This document shows positions 15,296 through 22,240 of a DNA stretch of 22,240 bases, piece by piece. The stretch is taken from assembly GCA_017458865.1 (NCBI GenBank), contig JAFSZW010000586.1, positions 1-22,240 of the forward strand. Reading direction: 5' to 3'. A program made the translations under genes and the position numbers. The stretch comes from Clostridia bacterium (GTDB taxonomy: Bacteria > Bacillota > Clostridia > Christensenellales > Aristaeellaceae). The first letter of the stretch is position 1. Each line of letters starts with the position of its first letter. The notes under the pieces are model-generated. The model did not search any database. It was not told where the DNA came from and saw only the letters and a list, made by a program, of their open reading frames with translations.

Positions 15296-15982
15296 ATGAA
15301 AAAAGTGCTATGCTTTCTTATGTCCTTATCCCTCATCCTGCTTTGCTGTGGTCTGGCCATGGCGCAAAGCAGCGCTTCCAGCCCCAGACTCCTGTACCAG
15401 GGCCATGGAAGCCTTCGCATTGTTACAGCTGATGACAAAGTCATCTACATTGATCCCTATGCCGGGGACGGATATGATCTGCCGGCTGATCTGATCCTCG
15501 TCTCACACGGGCACCCGGATCATAATGCCGTAGACCTGATCAAAAACCGGAAGGATGACTGCCAGATCATCTACAATACAGATGCCCTGGTTGATGGTGA
15601 GTACAAAACCTTTGATCTGGGATTTGCCACAGTCGAGGCCGTTGAGGCCGGCAACAACAAAAACCATGACATCCATGAATGCGTCGGCTGGCTGGTCACG
15701 CTCCCCGGCGGCATATCCGTTTACGCAACCGGCGATACGTCCACGACGGATCAGATGACAATGCTCGCCAACCGTGACATCCACTATGCATTCTTTGTCT
15801 GTGACGGCCGGTTCAATATGGACATGGACGAGGCATCCGCCTGTGCAAAACTTGTCGGTGCACGTCACAGCATCCCGTACCACATGGCACCAGGAAAGCT
15901 GTTTGACCCGGAAAGAGCCGAACTTTTCAATGCGCCGAATCGGCTGATCCTCCCCGCCGGTGAGGAAATTCTCCTTGAGTAG
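15296..15982 (+). CDS. Exported metallo-beta-lactamase-fold hydrolase
   Basis: A 228-residue protein with a Sec signal peptide (MKK, long hydrophobic run, likely cleavage after AMA at residue 23). The metallo-beta-lactamase motif HGHPDH gives His71, His73, Asp75 and His76. ATGDTS near residue 179 supplies the bridging aspartate and IPYHM near residue 205 the last histidine. It resembles the UlaG/UPF0173-like branch (short, no insertion) rather than drug-hydrolysing beta-lactamases. The ATG at 15296 has GAAGGAGG upstream; longer in-frame extensions lack a site and would bury the signal peptide. No clear promoter lies in the 120 bp before it, so it may depend on read-through from the hydrolase gene. 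Substrate unknown. Confidence 0.86.
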   Translation: MKKVLCFLMSLSLILLCCGLAMAQSSASSPRLLYQGHGSLRIVTADDKVIYIDPYAGDGYDLPADLILVSHGHPDHNAVDLIKNRKDDCQIIYNTDALVDGEYKTFDLGFATVEAVEAGNNKNHDIHECVGWLVTLPGGISVYATGDTSTTDQMTMLANRDIHYAFFVCDGRFNMDMDEASACAKLVGARHSIPYHMAPGKLFDPERAELFNAPNRLILPAGEEILLE

Positions 15983-16002
15983 CACAGGAGCATCACAAAA
16001 CG

Positions 16003-16044
16003 AAAAACGGAGCACCGTCAAATGAAGGGCGGTGCTCCGTTTTT
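16003..16044. terminator. Bidirectional terminator between convergent genes
   Basis: A perfect 15-bp stem AAAAACGGAGCACCG/CGGTGCTCCGTTTTT with a 12-nt loop. Both strands end in a T run, so it can end the metallo-hydrolase transcript rightward and the permease transcript leftward. It begins 20 bp after one stop codon and ends 7 bp before the other. Confidence 0.94.
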
Positions 16045-16051
16045 ATCCGGA

Positions 16052-16957
16052 TTATTGAATGATAATCAGTGCGCCAATAATAAGAATGAGACTGCTGAGA
16101 ATGGAAAAGGAATTGATGGCGCTGGCAAGCTCATAATCACCGTCAATTCGGGCGGTATAAGCAGGCGCGGTACTTCCAATGGGACCCAGGAACGGGATGA
16201 TCAGTGCCTTGCGGTACTCGGGCAGAACCGGGATCGTGAAATAGCACAGTGCCGCCAGCAGAATGGCAGCGACAAGCCTCGGCAGCAGAATTCGAAAGAC
16301 TTCCGGGAGCCTGTCCATGGTAATGTGAAAGCCTACGCCGATCATCAGCATTGCAAGAAATGTATTGGCACTGCCGATAATCCCGGCGAGACTTACCACC
16401 GGTCCTGGCAGACCAATGCGCAGAAAAGACAGCAGCGTCATCCCGATATAAGTCATGAGCGGAATGGACCTCACCAGTTTCGCGAGAATGGGCCGCAGCG
16501 AAAAGTGCTTTTGCGTCCCCTTAACCGTTTCCGCAATGCCGTATGAGATGCCCAGACAGATCGGGGCATTTCCCACATCGAAGAGACTAACCGCCATAAC
16601 GCCTGCCGGACCCAGAAATCCCTGAGCAAACGGGAGCACAAAGTTGCTGATGTTGACTCCTGCGGTATTGATGATGGCAAATGCCCGCTGGTCATTGGTC
16701 TTTCGCCGGTTCAGCACATGCGCTGTGAGCATGAGCACCAGCCCGTAAAGAAAACCAACCAGAATCACCATGAGGAGCGTGTATTCCATCTCCCGGCCGG
16801 AAAGATTCGTGATAATAGCTGCTGGCAGCGTGATATTGATGACCACCCGGCTCAGCAAATGGAAATCCTCCCGCTTGAAATAGCCTACTCTGCGCAGTAT
16901 CGCACCAAGCAGGATGATCGCCGCAAAGCAGCCGGCACGAACAAGTATATCCGTCAT
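16052..16957 (-). CDS. AEC (auxin efflux carrier) family transporter
   Basis: A 301-residue membrane permease of the AEC family, with about ten hydrophobic segments in two repeats. Family features include NITLPAAIITNLSG (about residues 40-53), GVNISNFVLPFAQGFLGPAGV near 97-117, and GPIGSTAPAY near the C-terminus. AEC proteins move organic acids such as malate or malonate, amino acids or auxin-like anions. The start is the ATG at 16957 (MTDILVRAG). GAGGAG lies about 11 bases upstream, a rather long spacing. Upstream in-frame codons to 17155 encode hydrophilic, Arg-rich sequence and are rejected. It stands alone as a unit; no partner gene shows its substrate. Confidence 0.88.
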   Translation of the reverse strand: MTDILVRAGCFAAIILLGAILRRVGYFKREDFHLLSRVVINITLPAAIITNLSGREMEYTLLMVILVGFLYGLVLMLTAHVLNRRKTNDQRAFAIINTAGVNISNFVLPFAQGFLGPAGVMAVSLFDVGNAPICLGISYGIAETVKGTQKHFSLRPILAKLVRSIPLMTYIGMTLLSFLRIGLPGPVVSLAGIIGSANTFLAMLMIGVGFHITMDRLPEVFRILLPRLVAAILLAALCYFTIPVLPEYRKALIIPFLGPIGSTAPAYTARIDGDYELASAINSFSILSSLILIIGALIIIQ

Positions 16958-17602
16958 AATGATGTAATCTCCTCTGTGTGTCCCGCACTCCCGTTCTCTC
17001 ATCACATCAGCATCTGATCGTTCAAGAAAGCGGTCCAGAATATGCGTAGAGCATCCCATCCGCCAGGACGTTAAGACCATTGCGAGTGCTTCCCGTTTCC
17101 GGCTGCTCCCGGGCTTTGACCACCCTTTACACAGGATGAGCCTTTCATCCGGCACACACCTGCCTCATACGCCCCTCTGCCTGGCAATTCATTTACGCAT
17201 CTGACCAGATACTCACCCCAACGGGCATTGTCATGCTGCGTCCCGTCCTGGCATCTGGCTCATCTGATGGACAACCTGTTGTTCAAAGATGACCATCTTC
17301 GCTCTGCCGGAGTGCATTATAAACCAGCACACCCTGCCAGTTCAACACCGATTTTCTCAGTCGAACCAGACAAAAAACAAAAGGGCTCCAGTCACTTGTG
17401 ATATGAGAAGGAGCTCCAGGAAGCATTAATCTCTGACAGTTTCTTTGCACATGTCACAGTTCTGACGGCCATGTGTTTGGAGAATCAGGTACCCGGCTCA
17501 TATGCAATAAAGCACTGGCTTGTACCAATCATTTGTCTTTGTTTGCTGTTCTTATTTCCTGCACTCCCGCCGCTTTTAGCGCCAGGACGCAACGAAAAAA
17601 GC
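16958..17602. other. Gene-poor intergenic region upstream of the permease gene
   Basis: About 645 bp without a convincing gene on either strand. The permease promoter should lie in the first 150 bp, but I could not single out a strong -35/-10 pair. A short imperfect inverted repeat, GGGCTCC with GGAGCTCC, occurs near 17385-17420. Base composition is mixed with no tandem repeats. It may hold a decayed gene or a small RNA. Confidence 0.45.
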
Positions 17603-17648
17603 TTTACAAAACAGTTCCGCTCCATTGATTGAATCAACGGAACGGAAC
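17603..17648 (-). terminator. Terminator of the merR-type gene
   Basis: Read leftward, an RNA stem of about 17 bp forms between 17648-17632 and 17630-17614, including two G-U pairs (start GTTCCGTTCCGTTGATT), followed by TGTTTTGT. It begins 12 bp after the stop codon. The wobble pairs form only in the minus-strand transcript, which supports direction. Confidence 0.8.
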
Positions 17649-17659
17649 ACAAATATTGC

Positions 17660-18475
17660 TTATTTCTTTTTCACGGGATAGCAGATCTCGGTCACGAACT
17701 CATCCGGGTTTTGCGTCTCATGCGGACTGACATGGTAGATGTTGAACATCGGACCCGCGGGTACATACCCGTTCGCCTCAATCCAGGCAACGACAGTTGC
17801 ATACACATCCACGATCATCGAGTAGCCTCCCTGGTAGATGCAGCTTGCAACCGTAACTTCCGGGAGCGTGAGGAACTTCACATGCGCCGTATCTGGATAG
17901 GTACCCTTTACGGTCTTCCATGCCATCATTTCAACATTTTCTTCCTTGTATTCCCCGTCAAGGTAGGTCACCGCACAAAAGCAGGGATCCGCTTCCACAA
18001 GTTTCATGCGCCCGGTTTCCTCTGCCATTATGCCCCAGATCATCCCCTCCTCCTCATACCGGGGGAGCGTCATCCGAACAGTAGCAGCATAGCGCTCCGG
18101 AATGGTCTTGATGGTAACGTTGTAACTCATATCTTCTTCCTTTCTCAGCCTTTTTCGGGCTGCGTCCAGAAGTGTCAGCTTGTGCGCCGTATCACGCGCC
18201 AAGGCCTCCAGTTCCTCCTGTCTTGCGGCAAAAAACCGGTCCAGCTGCACACGGTCATCGTAAACGCTGAGGATCGTCACAATATCGGCAAGCGAAAAGC
18301 CCATATCCTTCAGCGCCGTAATGCGGCATACCGTCGGGAGTTGATCCTCCCGGTAATACCTGTAATCCGTGAAACAGTCTGTCTCCGCCGGTTTCAGGAG
18401 ACCGATCTCATCATAATGGCGAAGCATCCTGACACTTACTCTGGACAACTTTGAGAATTCTCCGATTTTCAGCAT
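17660..18475 (-). CDS. MerR family regulator with GyrI-like effector-binding domain
   Basis: A 271-residue regulator. The MerR helix-turn-helix is at the N-terminus (MLKIGEFSKLSRVSVRMLRH, then YDEIGLLKP and the wing TDYRYY). A dimerising coiled coil follows at about residues 80-115, then a GyrI-like/AraC-effector type domain (about 117-271) of the sort that binds bulky hydrophobic ligands in BmrR-type multidrug sensors. The start is the ATG at 18475, with CAGGAGG upstream; the longer frame to 18571 overlaps its own promoter. It is a single-gene unit with a 19-bp-spacer promoter, suggesting autoregulation. No efflux pump is adjacent, so its target is unknown. Confidence 0.92.
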   Translation of the reverse strand: MLKIGEFSKLSRVSVRMLRHYDEIGLLKPAETDCFTDYRYYREDQLPTVCRITALKDMGFSLADIVTILSVYDDRVQLDRFFAARQEELEALARDTAHKLTLLDAARKRLRKEEDMSYNVTIKTIPERYAATVRMTLPRYEEEGMIWGIMAEETGRMKLVEADPCFCAVTYLDGEYKEENVEMMAWKTVKGTYPDTAHVKFLTLPEVTVASCIYQGGYSMIVDVYATVVAWIEANGYVPAGPMFNIYHVSPHETQNPDEFVTEICYPVKKK

Positions 18476-18513
18476 GGCGGTACCTCCTGCTGCTGTTTTT
18501 TGAGCTCGAATGC

Positions 18514-18544
18514 ATTCTAATGCCTGCCACAGTGAGAGAGTCAA
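18514..18544 (-). promoter_or_regulatory. MerR-type promoter with 19-bp spacer
   Basis: On the minus strand TTGACT (18544-18539) and TAGAAT (18519-18514) are separated by 19 bp. This over-long spacing is characteristic of promoters that MerR proteins activate by DNA distortion. The spacer holds an imperfect dyad CTCTCAC-T-GTGGCAG. The start point is near 18507, about 32 nt before the merR-type gene, implying autoactivation. Confidence 0.78.
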
Positions 18545-18693
18545 GCACTGTTTTGGGGAAATTTTCAGCAATACGCTGCCACCGTTTTCTGTGAGGAAAA
18601 CACTGGACTGTTCGGAAAAAGTATGCCTGCTTTGAACACGTGTTCGGGCAGAGCATCATATAGCGGCATCGTGCTCCGGCATCACATGACAGC

Positions 18694-19494
18694 TTATGCC
18701 ATCACCGAAAGCGTGTACAGTCTGCCGCGCAGCTCATAGCCGATTCTCGTATAGCAGGCATTAGATGCCGAATAGTCCGCATCGGTATAGAGCATCGGGA
18801 TGTAGCCGTCCTGTATCGCAGTCAAAGTCACCTCATAGACCAGGTTCGCTGCGTAATGCTTTCTCCTGTGCTCCGGACGTGTGTACACAAGATTGACCGC
18901 GGCCATACCACCATTCGGTGCATATTTGCAGCTTGATACACTCTCACCATTTTCGGTCTTCCACAAATACATGTTCCCGGTCTCTATGCAGGCCTGCGCA
19001 TCTGCGCGGTATCCGTCCGTATCTTTGAGATCAATCCCGATCTCCCGGTGGAACTGGTCAAAAAACTCCACGAGTTCGTCTGTATCTTCCATCGTACACC
19101 GGTGAATCCCGCCGTCCGCTTTCACTGCAGGTTTCAAGGGACTTTGGCAGGTATAGGCAAACATGTTGGTGGATATGGGCAGTTTTATGCCATCCCTGGC
19201 TGCTCTTTGGATAAGGTATTCCGCCAGTTCAACCTTGAGATTGATGCGCCGGCCCAATACCAGCAGGCCATGCTCCAGCACCTGCCTGTACGCTTCCTCC
19301 ATTACTGATTCGGGCGCCTTGTCCGGCATCCAGATCCACACCGGATATGGTTCCCCCGTATAACAGATAATCAGCCGCTCGTGGTCAGATAACAGCAGCT
19401 GACAGTTTCCCTCAATGATCCGCCGCAGGACAAAGAATGTGCACCTGTCCTGATTCAGCAGGCGATAATCTCTCTCATCCACATAGCTGTCCAT
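18694..19494 (-). CDS. GNAT family N-acetyltransferase
   Basis: A 266-residue protein whose C-terminal half (about 130-266) has the GNAT fold. The strand AAVNLVYTRPEHRRKHYAAN corresponds to motif A (acetyl-CoA pyrophosphate loop, with RRKHYA in place of the usual RGxGxG/A), followed by ASNACYTRIGYELRG, the motif B segment. The N-terminal half is a divergent domain common in two-domain GNAT proteins, so the active domain is the second one. The ATG at 19494 has GAAGAGG eight bases upstream. No partner gene shows its substrate. The degenerate CoA loop leaves some doubt about activity. Confidence 0.85.
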   Translation of the reverse strand: MDSYVDERDYRLLNQDRCTFFVLRRIIEGNCQLLLSDHERLIICYTGEPYPVWIWMPDKAPESVMEEAYRQVLEHGLLVLGRRINLKVELAEYLIQRAARDGIKLPISTNMFAYTCQSPLKPAVKADGGIHRCTMEDTDELVEFFDQFHREIGIDLKDTDGYRADAQACIETGNMYLWKTENGESVSSCKYAPNGGMAAVNLVYTRPEHRRKHYAANLVYEVTLTAIQDGYIPMLYTDADYSASNACYTRIGYELRGRLYTLSVMA

Positions 19495-19877
19495 GATTCA
19501 CGCCTCTTCTCTGTTCAGCATTTACCGGTTTCCTTTCCCCGAATCAGAGCGCTGCATCGTGTCGGTCCCGCGCCATCACAGACGCAACGCTGATTGCGGG
19601 GCAAAATGCGCGCACCTCAGACAAAAGAGACCGCAGCATTACCATTTCCGGATCATATCACATGCGGCCTGCTGAAACAATGTACCTGCCGGTATAAGCA
19701 TATCACCGTCTGAGGATTTACCCGTCGGAAATTGGCAAAAGCAACCCAAATTCAGTTTCCCTCACCATCCAGGCCTGGCACATTCAGGGAACCCTGCATC
19801 CGGGACGTGCTCACACATGGTCTGGAGCACATACAGCAGGTAAGGCCGGATGGATAAAGAAATTTCAGCCGTATATT
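19495..19877. other. Intergenic region between the GNAT gene and the eut control region
   Basis: About 380 bp with no convincing gene on either strand. It must hold the promoter of the leftward GNAT gene, but no pair of elements stands out. I looked for a cobalamin riboswitch, which would suit the B12-dependent eut genes, and did not recognise a B12 box. Confidence 0.45.
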
Positions 19878-19957
19878 TTGGAATATTGCCCAATACTCCA
19901 ATTGACAATGAGCACGCAATAAGGTATAAACAATTTGGAATAAACTATTGTTTCAAT
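19878..19957. promoter_or_regulatory. Operator-like inverted repeats flanking the eutA promoter
   Basis: An inverted repeat with 11-bp arms, TTGGAATATTG and CAATACTCCAA (one mismatch), separated by CC, lies at 19878-19901 and abuts the -35 box. A second TTGGAATA at 19935-19942 begins a weaker dyad ending in TTTCAA near 19956, over the predicted start point. The two copies are 57 bp apart and straddle the promoter, as a repressor pair might. The cognate regulator is not in the window. Confidence 0.6.
19902..19930 (+). promoter_or_regulatory. Sigma-70 promoter of the eutA-eutB operon
   Basis: Consensus TTGACA at 19902-19907, a 17-bp spacer and TATAAA at 19925-19930. The start is near 19937, leaving a leader of about 110 nt before eutA. 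The leader contains a GCAGC/GCTGC hairpin (about 19987-20010). I could not match it to the paired hairpins recognised by EutV-type antiterminators. Confidence 0.88.
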
Positions 19958-20046
19958 TGAAAGAGCACCGCGCGAAAACCTGCAGGCAGCAGCGCTCAGG
20001 AAGATGCTGCGGCAGCGGATAACTAATGGCACGGAGGGAGCATCAG

Positions 20047-21462
20047 ATGCGGGAGGAAGAGCTGCTCAGTGTGGGAATCGATATCGGCACATCTACCACA
20101 CAATGCGTGTTCAGCCAACTGACGCTGAGCAATACCGCATCCGCATTCTCGGTGCCGCGCATCCGCATTACCGATAAAAAGATTATCCACCGTGCTCCCA
20201 TGCGGCTCACGCCACTGCTTGGCACGGATACCATCGACGCCGCTGCGCTTGAATCCATGATCCGGCAGGATTACCTGGATGCCGGCATCAGCCCGGCGGA
20301 CATTCGGCTCGGTGCCGTAATCATCACCGGTGAGACAGCCCGCAAGGCAAATGCACGGGCCGTCACAGAGGCGCTTTCCCAGCTTGCCGGAGAGTTTGTC
20401 GTGGCAACCGCGGGGCCAGCGCTTGAGAGCATCCTGGCGGGACGCGGTTCGGGCGCGGCAGAGCTCTCTGCCCGAAAAGGACGCCGGGTGCTCAATCTGG
20501 ATATCGGCGGCGGCACCACCAACATGGCACTGTTTGCGGGTGGAGATCCTGTCAGCGATGGATGCCTTGATCTGGGCGGTCGTCTGCTGCGTTTTGAACC
20601 GGACAGGGAAACGGTGCTCTCTTTCACGCCGGCCATGCAACGCATTGCCGGGGATATCGGTATCTCACTCCGGGAAAAGCTACGCCTGAGCGATGCGGAC
20701 CAGGCCCGACTGGCAGAGCGCATGGCACAAGTGCTTGAGGAAGCCGCCGGGCTGCGGACACGCAGCGGGCTTTATAGCAGTCTTGTCGTGGAGCACGGTC
20801 TGCCTGAGGATGTCCGCGCGGATCTATTTACCTTTTCCGGCGGCGTTGCAGACTGCATATATGGTCTGGCAGCAAACAGTACGGACTTCTGTGACCTTGG
20901 CGAGGCACTCGGACGCGCAGTAGCCCGTTCCCGTTTCTTTGAACAGGAACGCGTGGTGCGGCCGCAGGAAACCAGCCACGCCACAGTCATAGGTGCCGGC
21001 GCATACAGTGTGACGGTCTCGGGGAGCACCATTCAGTTCAGGAATATTGAGCTGCCCCTTTCATCTCTGCCGGCAGCCGCCGTCCCCTTCCAGTCAGAGG
21101 CCGATATTGCCGGGCTTGCCGACGCCATAGAAGCGCAGTACCGCATCTTTGGCGGTGAATGTGCCATTTACATGACCGGCATCCCGTCGCCCGACTGGAA
21201 CACGGTATCCGCGGCAGCCCGCGAAATTGCCCGGGCCATGGCAGAGCACGCGCCCAAGGTGATCATCCTGCGCGAGGACATGGCCAAAGCACTGGGGCAG
21301 GCATTATCCCGGCTCTGGCCAAAGGATACAGCATTTCTCTGTCTCGACGGCATTGAGCTGATGTACGGCGACACCGTCGATATCGGCGCGCCACTGGGGG
21401 ACGGCCGGGTTGTCCCGGTTATCGTAAAAACCTTTGCTTTTTCTCAGAATATGGGGAGGTAA
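20047..21462 (+). CDS. eutA: Ethanolamine ammonia-lyase reactivating factor EutA
   Basis: A 471-residue protein of the EutA family. EutA is an ATP-dependent chaperone that removes damaged cobalamin from ethanolamine ammonia-lyase (EutBC) so fresh adenosylcobalamin can bind. Actin/Hsp70-like nucleotide motifs are visible: GIDIGTSTTQCVFS near the N-terminus and LDIGGGTTNMALFAGG near residue 150. Length matches the enterobacterial protein. The ATG at 20047 has GGAGGG eight bases upstream; an in-frame ATG at 20026 lacks a site and lies before this Shine-Dalgarno. First gene after a strong promoter; eutB follows after three bases, so the pair is co-transcribed. Confidence 0.94.
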   Translation: MREEELLSVGIDIGTSTTQCVFSQLTLSNTASAFSVPRIRITDKKIIHRAPMRLTPLLGTDTIDAAALESMIRQDYLDAGISPADIRLGAVIITGETARKANARAVTEALSQLAGEFVVATAGPALESILAGRGSGAAELSARKGRRVLNLDIGGGTTNMALFAGGDPVSDGCLDLGGRLLRFEPDRETVLSFTPAMQRIAGDIGISLREKLRLSDADQARLAERMAQVLEEAAGLRTRSGLYSSLVVEHGLPEDVRADLFTFSGGVADCIYGLAANSTDFCDLGEALGRAVARSRFFEQERVVRPQETSHATVIGAGAYSVTVSGSTIQFRNIELPLSSLPAAAVPFQSEADIAGLADAIEAQYRIFGGECAIYMTGIPSPDWNTVSAAAREIARAMAEHAPKVIILREDMAKALGQALSRLWPKDTAFLCLDGIELMYGDTVDIGAPLGDGRVVPVIVKTFAFSQNMGR

Positions 21463-21465
21463 ACT

Positions 21466-22240
21466 ATGCGGCTCAGTGTGACTTTAGGCGGTCATACCTT
21501 CAGCTTCCACGATGTGCGTGAGGTGATGGGCAAGGCCAATGATGAGAAATCCGGTGACCGCCTTGCCGGCGTAGCAGCCGAAACACCGCAGGAACGGGTC
21601 GCTGCCCGCGTTGTGCTCAGCAATCTGACCGTACAGGACATCTGTGAGCATCCCGCTGTGCCCTATGAGCAGGATGAGGTAACCCGCCTGATCCTGGACG
21701 ATCTCAATATGCGCATCTATCGTCAGTACAAAAGCATGACCATTGGTGCGCTGCGGGAGCATATCCTGGCTGCACCGCCGGAGGAGCTGGCGGTGATGCG
21801 CCGGGGACTGTCCAGCGAGGTCATCGCGGCCGTATGCAAGCTGATGAGCAATCTCGACCTGATCTACGCGGCAAAGAAGATGCAGGTCCAGGCTACCTGC
21901 GTCACTACCATAGGCGAGGCCGGCACGCTGAGCGCGCGCCTGCAACCCAATCATCCGACAGATGACCTCGAGGGCATTACCGCCTCAACCCTTGAGGGAC
22001 TCACCTTTGGCGTAGGCGATGCGGTCATCGGGCTCAATCCGGTGGACGCTTCCACTGAAAGCGTAAAAGCGATATTAAGCCGCTTTGCCGAGCTCAAGGC
22101 CATATTCGAGATCCCCACCCAGTGCTGCGTACTGGCCCACGTGACCACGGCCATGGAGGCCATCCGCCAGGGCGCGCCCTGCGACGTGATATTCCAGAGC
22201 ATCGCGGGCTCCGAGAAGGGCAACGCGGCCTTCGGCATCA
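21466..22240 (+). CDS. eutB: Ethanolamine ammonia-lyase large subunit EutB (partial, 3' end outside window)
   Basis: The first 258 residues of EutB, the large subunit of the adenosylcobalamin-dependent lyase that converts ethanolamine to acetaldehyde and ammonia. Diagnostic stretches are SGDRLAGVAAETPQERVAAR, TIGEAGTLSARLQPN, FGVGDAVIGLNPV, TQCCVLAHVTT and FQSIAGSEKG. Substrate-site residues Arg158, Gln160 and Asn191 align with R160, Q162 and N193 of the E. coli enzyme. The ATG at 21466 has GGGGAGG upstream and is three bases after the eutA stop. The later active-site residues and eutC would lie beyond the right edge. Confidence 0.96.
   Translation, partial: MRLSVTLGGHTFSFHDVREVMGKANDEKSGDRLAGVAAETPQERVAARVVLSNLTVQDICEHPAVPYEQDEVTRLILDDLNMRIYRQYKSMTIGALREHILAAPPEELAVMRRGLSSEVIAAVCKLMSNLDLIYAAKKMQVQATCVTTIGEAGTLSARLQPNHPTDDLEGITASTLEGLTFGVGDAVIGLNPVDASTESVKAILSRFAELKAIFEIPTQCCVLAHVTTAMEAIRQGAPCDVIFQSIAGSEKGNAAFGI

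Noticed and set aside
20028..20043. TGGCAC followed by GC at sigma-54 spacing just before eutA
   Set aside because: The -12 part reads GAGCA rather than TTGCA, the site overlaps the eutA Shine-Dalgarno sequence and it is only a few bases from the start codon. A much better sigma-70 promoter lies upstream.
1..22240. CRISPR arrays, insertion sequences, tRNA and rRNA genes
   Set aside because: No regular direct-repeat arrays, transposase motifs, or tRNA/rRNA-like sequences were recognised anywhere in the window.

Overview
The window is about 22.2 kb of compact bacterial DNA with moderately high GC. Almost every gene has an AGGAGG-type ribosome binding site, and sigma-70 promoters, sigma-54 promoters and Rho-independent hairpins are easy to see. 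The gene set is a tripartite tricarboxylate transporter (TTT) with sigma-54 control, a GlpA/FAD-oxidoreductase/DUF1667 trio, a MerR-GyrI regulator and EutA/EutB. Together with the strong Shine-Dalgarno sites this suggests an anaerobic Bacillota (Clostridia-like) organism. Two exported proteins have signal peptidase I type signals rather than lipoprotein signals, which some clostridial lineages and diderm Firmicutes show. The taxonomic call is an inference with low to moderate confidence.

Region 1 (1-9084) is the most striking part: an apparently self-contained sigma-54 regulon. Reading leftward from about 5163 are tctB, tctA, rpoN, a LarA-like (lactate racemase family) gene and a DHDPS/aldolase-family gene cut by the window edge. 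Reading rightward are tctC (the solute-binding protein), a terminator, and a PrpR-type sigma-54 activator with its own sigma-70 promoter. The two divergent transcripts start from nearly identical -24/-12 promoters. Between them lie three copies of a 13-bp palindrome (TTTCATTATGAAA) that look like activator enhancer sites. The gene for sigma-54 itself therefore sits inside a sigma-54-dependent catabolic operon, predicting a feed-forward loop: substrate, activator, transporter and enzymes, and more sigma-54. The likely pathway is uptake of an organic or hydroxy acid, epimerisation by the nickel-pincer family enzyme, and retro-aldol cleavage. The substrate cannot be read from sequence.

Region 2 (9085-13893): a gene-free convergent stretch carrying one very strong hairpin, then a LysR regulator divergent from a tightly overlapping three-gene redox operon (GlpA-like flavoprotein with a BFD-type [2Fe-2S] domain, pyridine nucleotide-disulfide type FAD protein, four-cysteine DUF1667 protein). 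A LysR T-N11-A box and a textbook sigma-70 promoter lie between them.

Region 3 (13894-19494): single-gene units. These are a monoacylglycerol-lipase-like alpha/beta hydrolase, an exported metallo-beta-lactamase-fold protein, an AEC-family permease on the opposite strand, a gene-poor 0.65 kb gap, a MerR regulator with a GyrI-like ligand domain and a 19-bp-spacer promoter, and a GNAT acetyltransferase.

Region 4 (19495-22240): a regulatory region with a clear sigma-70 promoter and inverted repeats, then eutA and the 5' part of eutB (ethanolamine ammonia-lyase reactivase and large subunit), running off the right edge.
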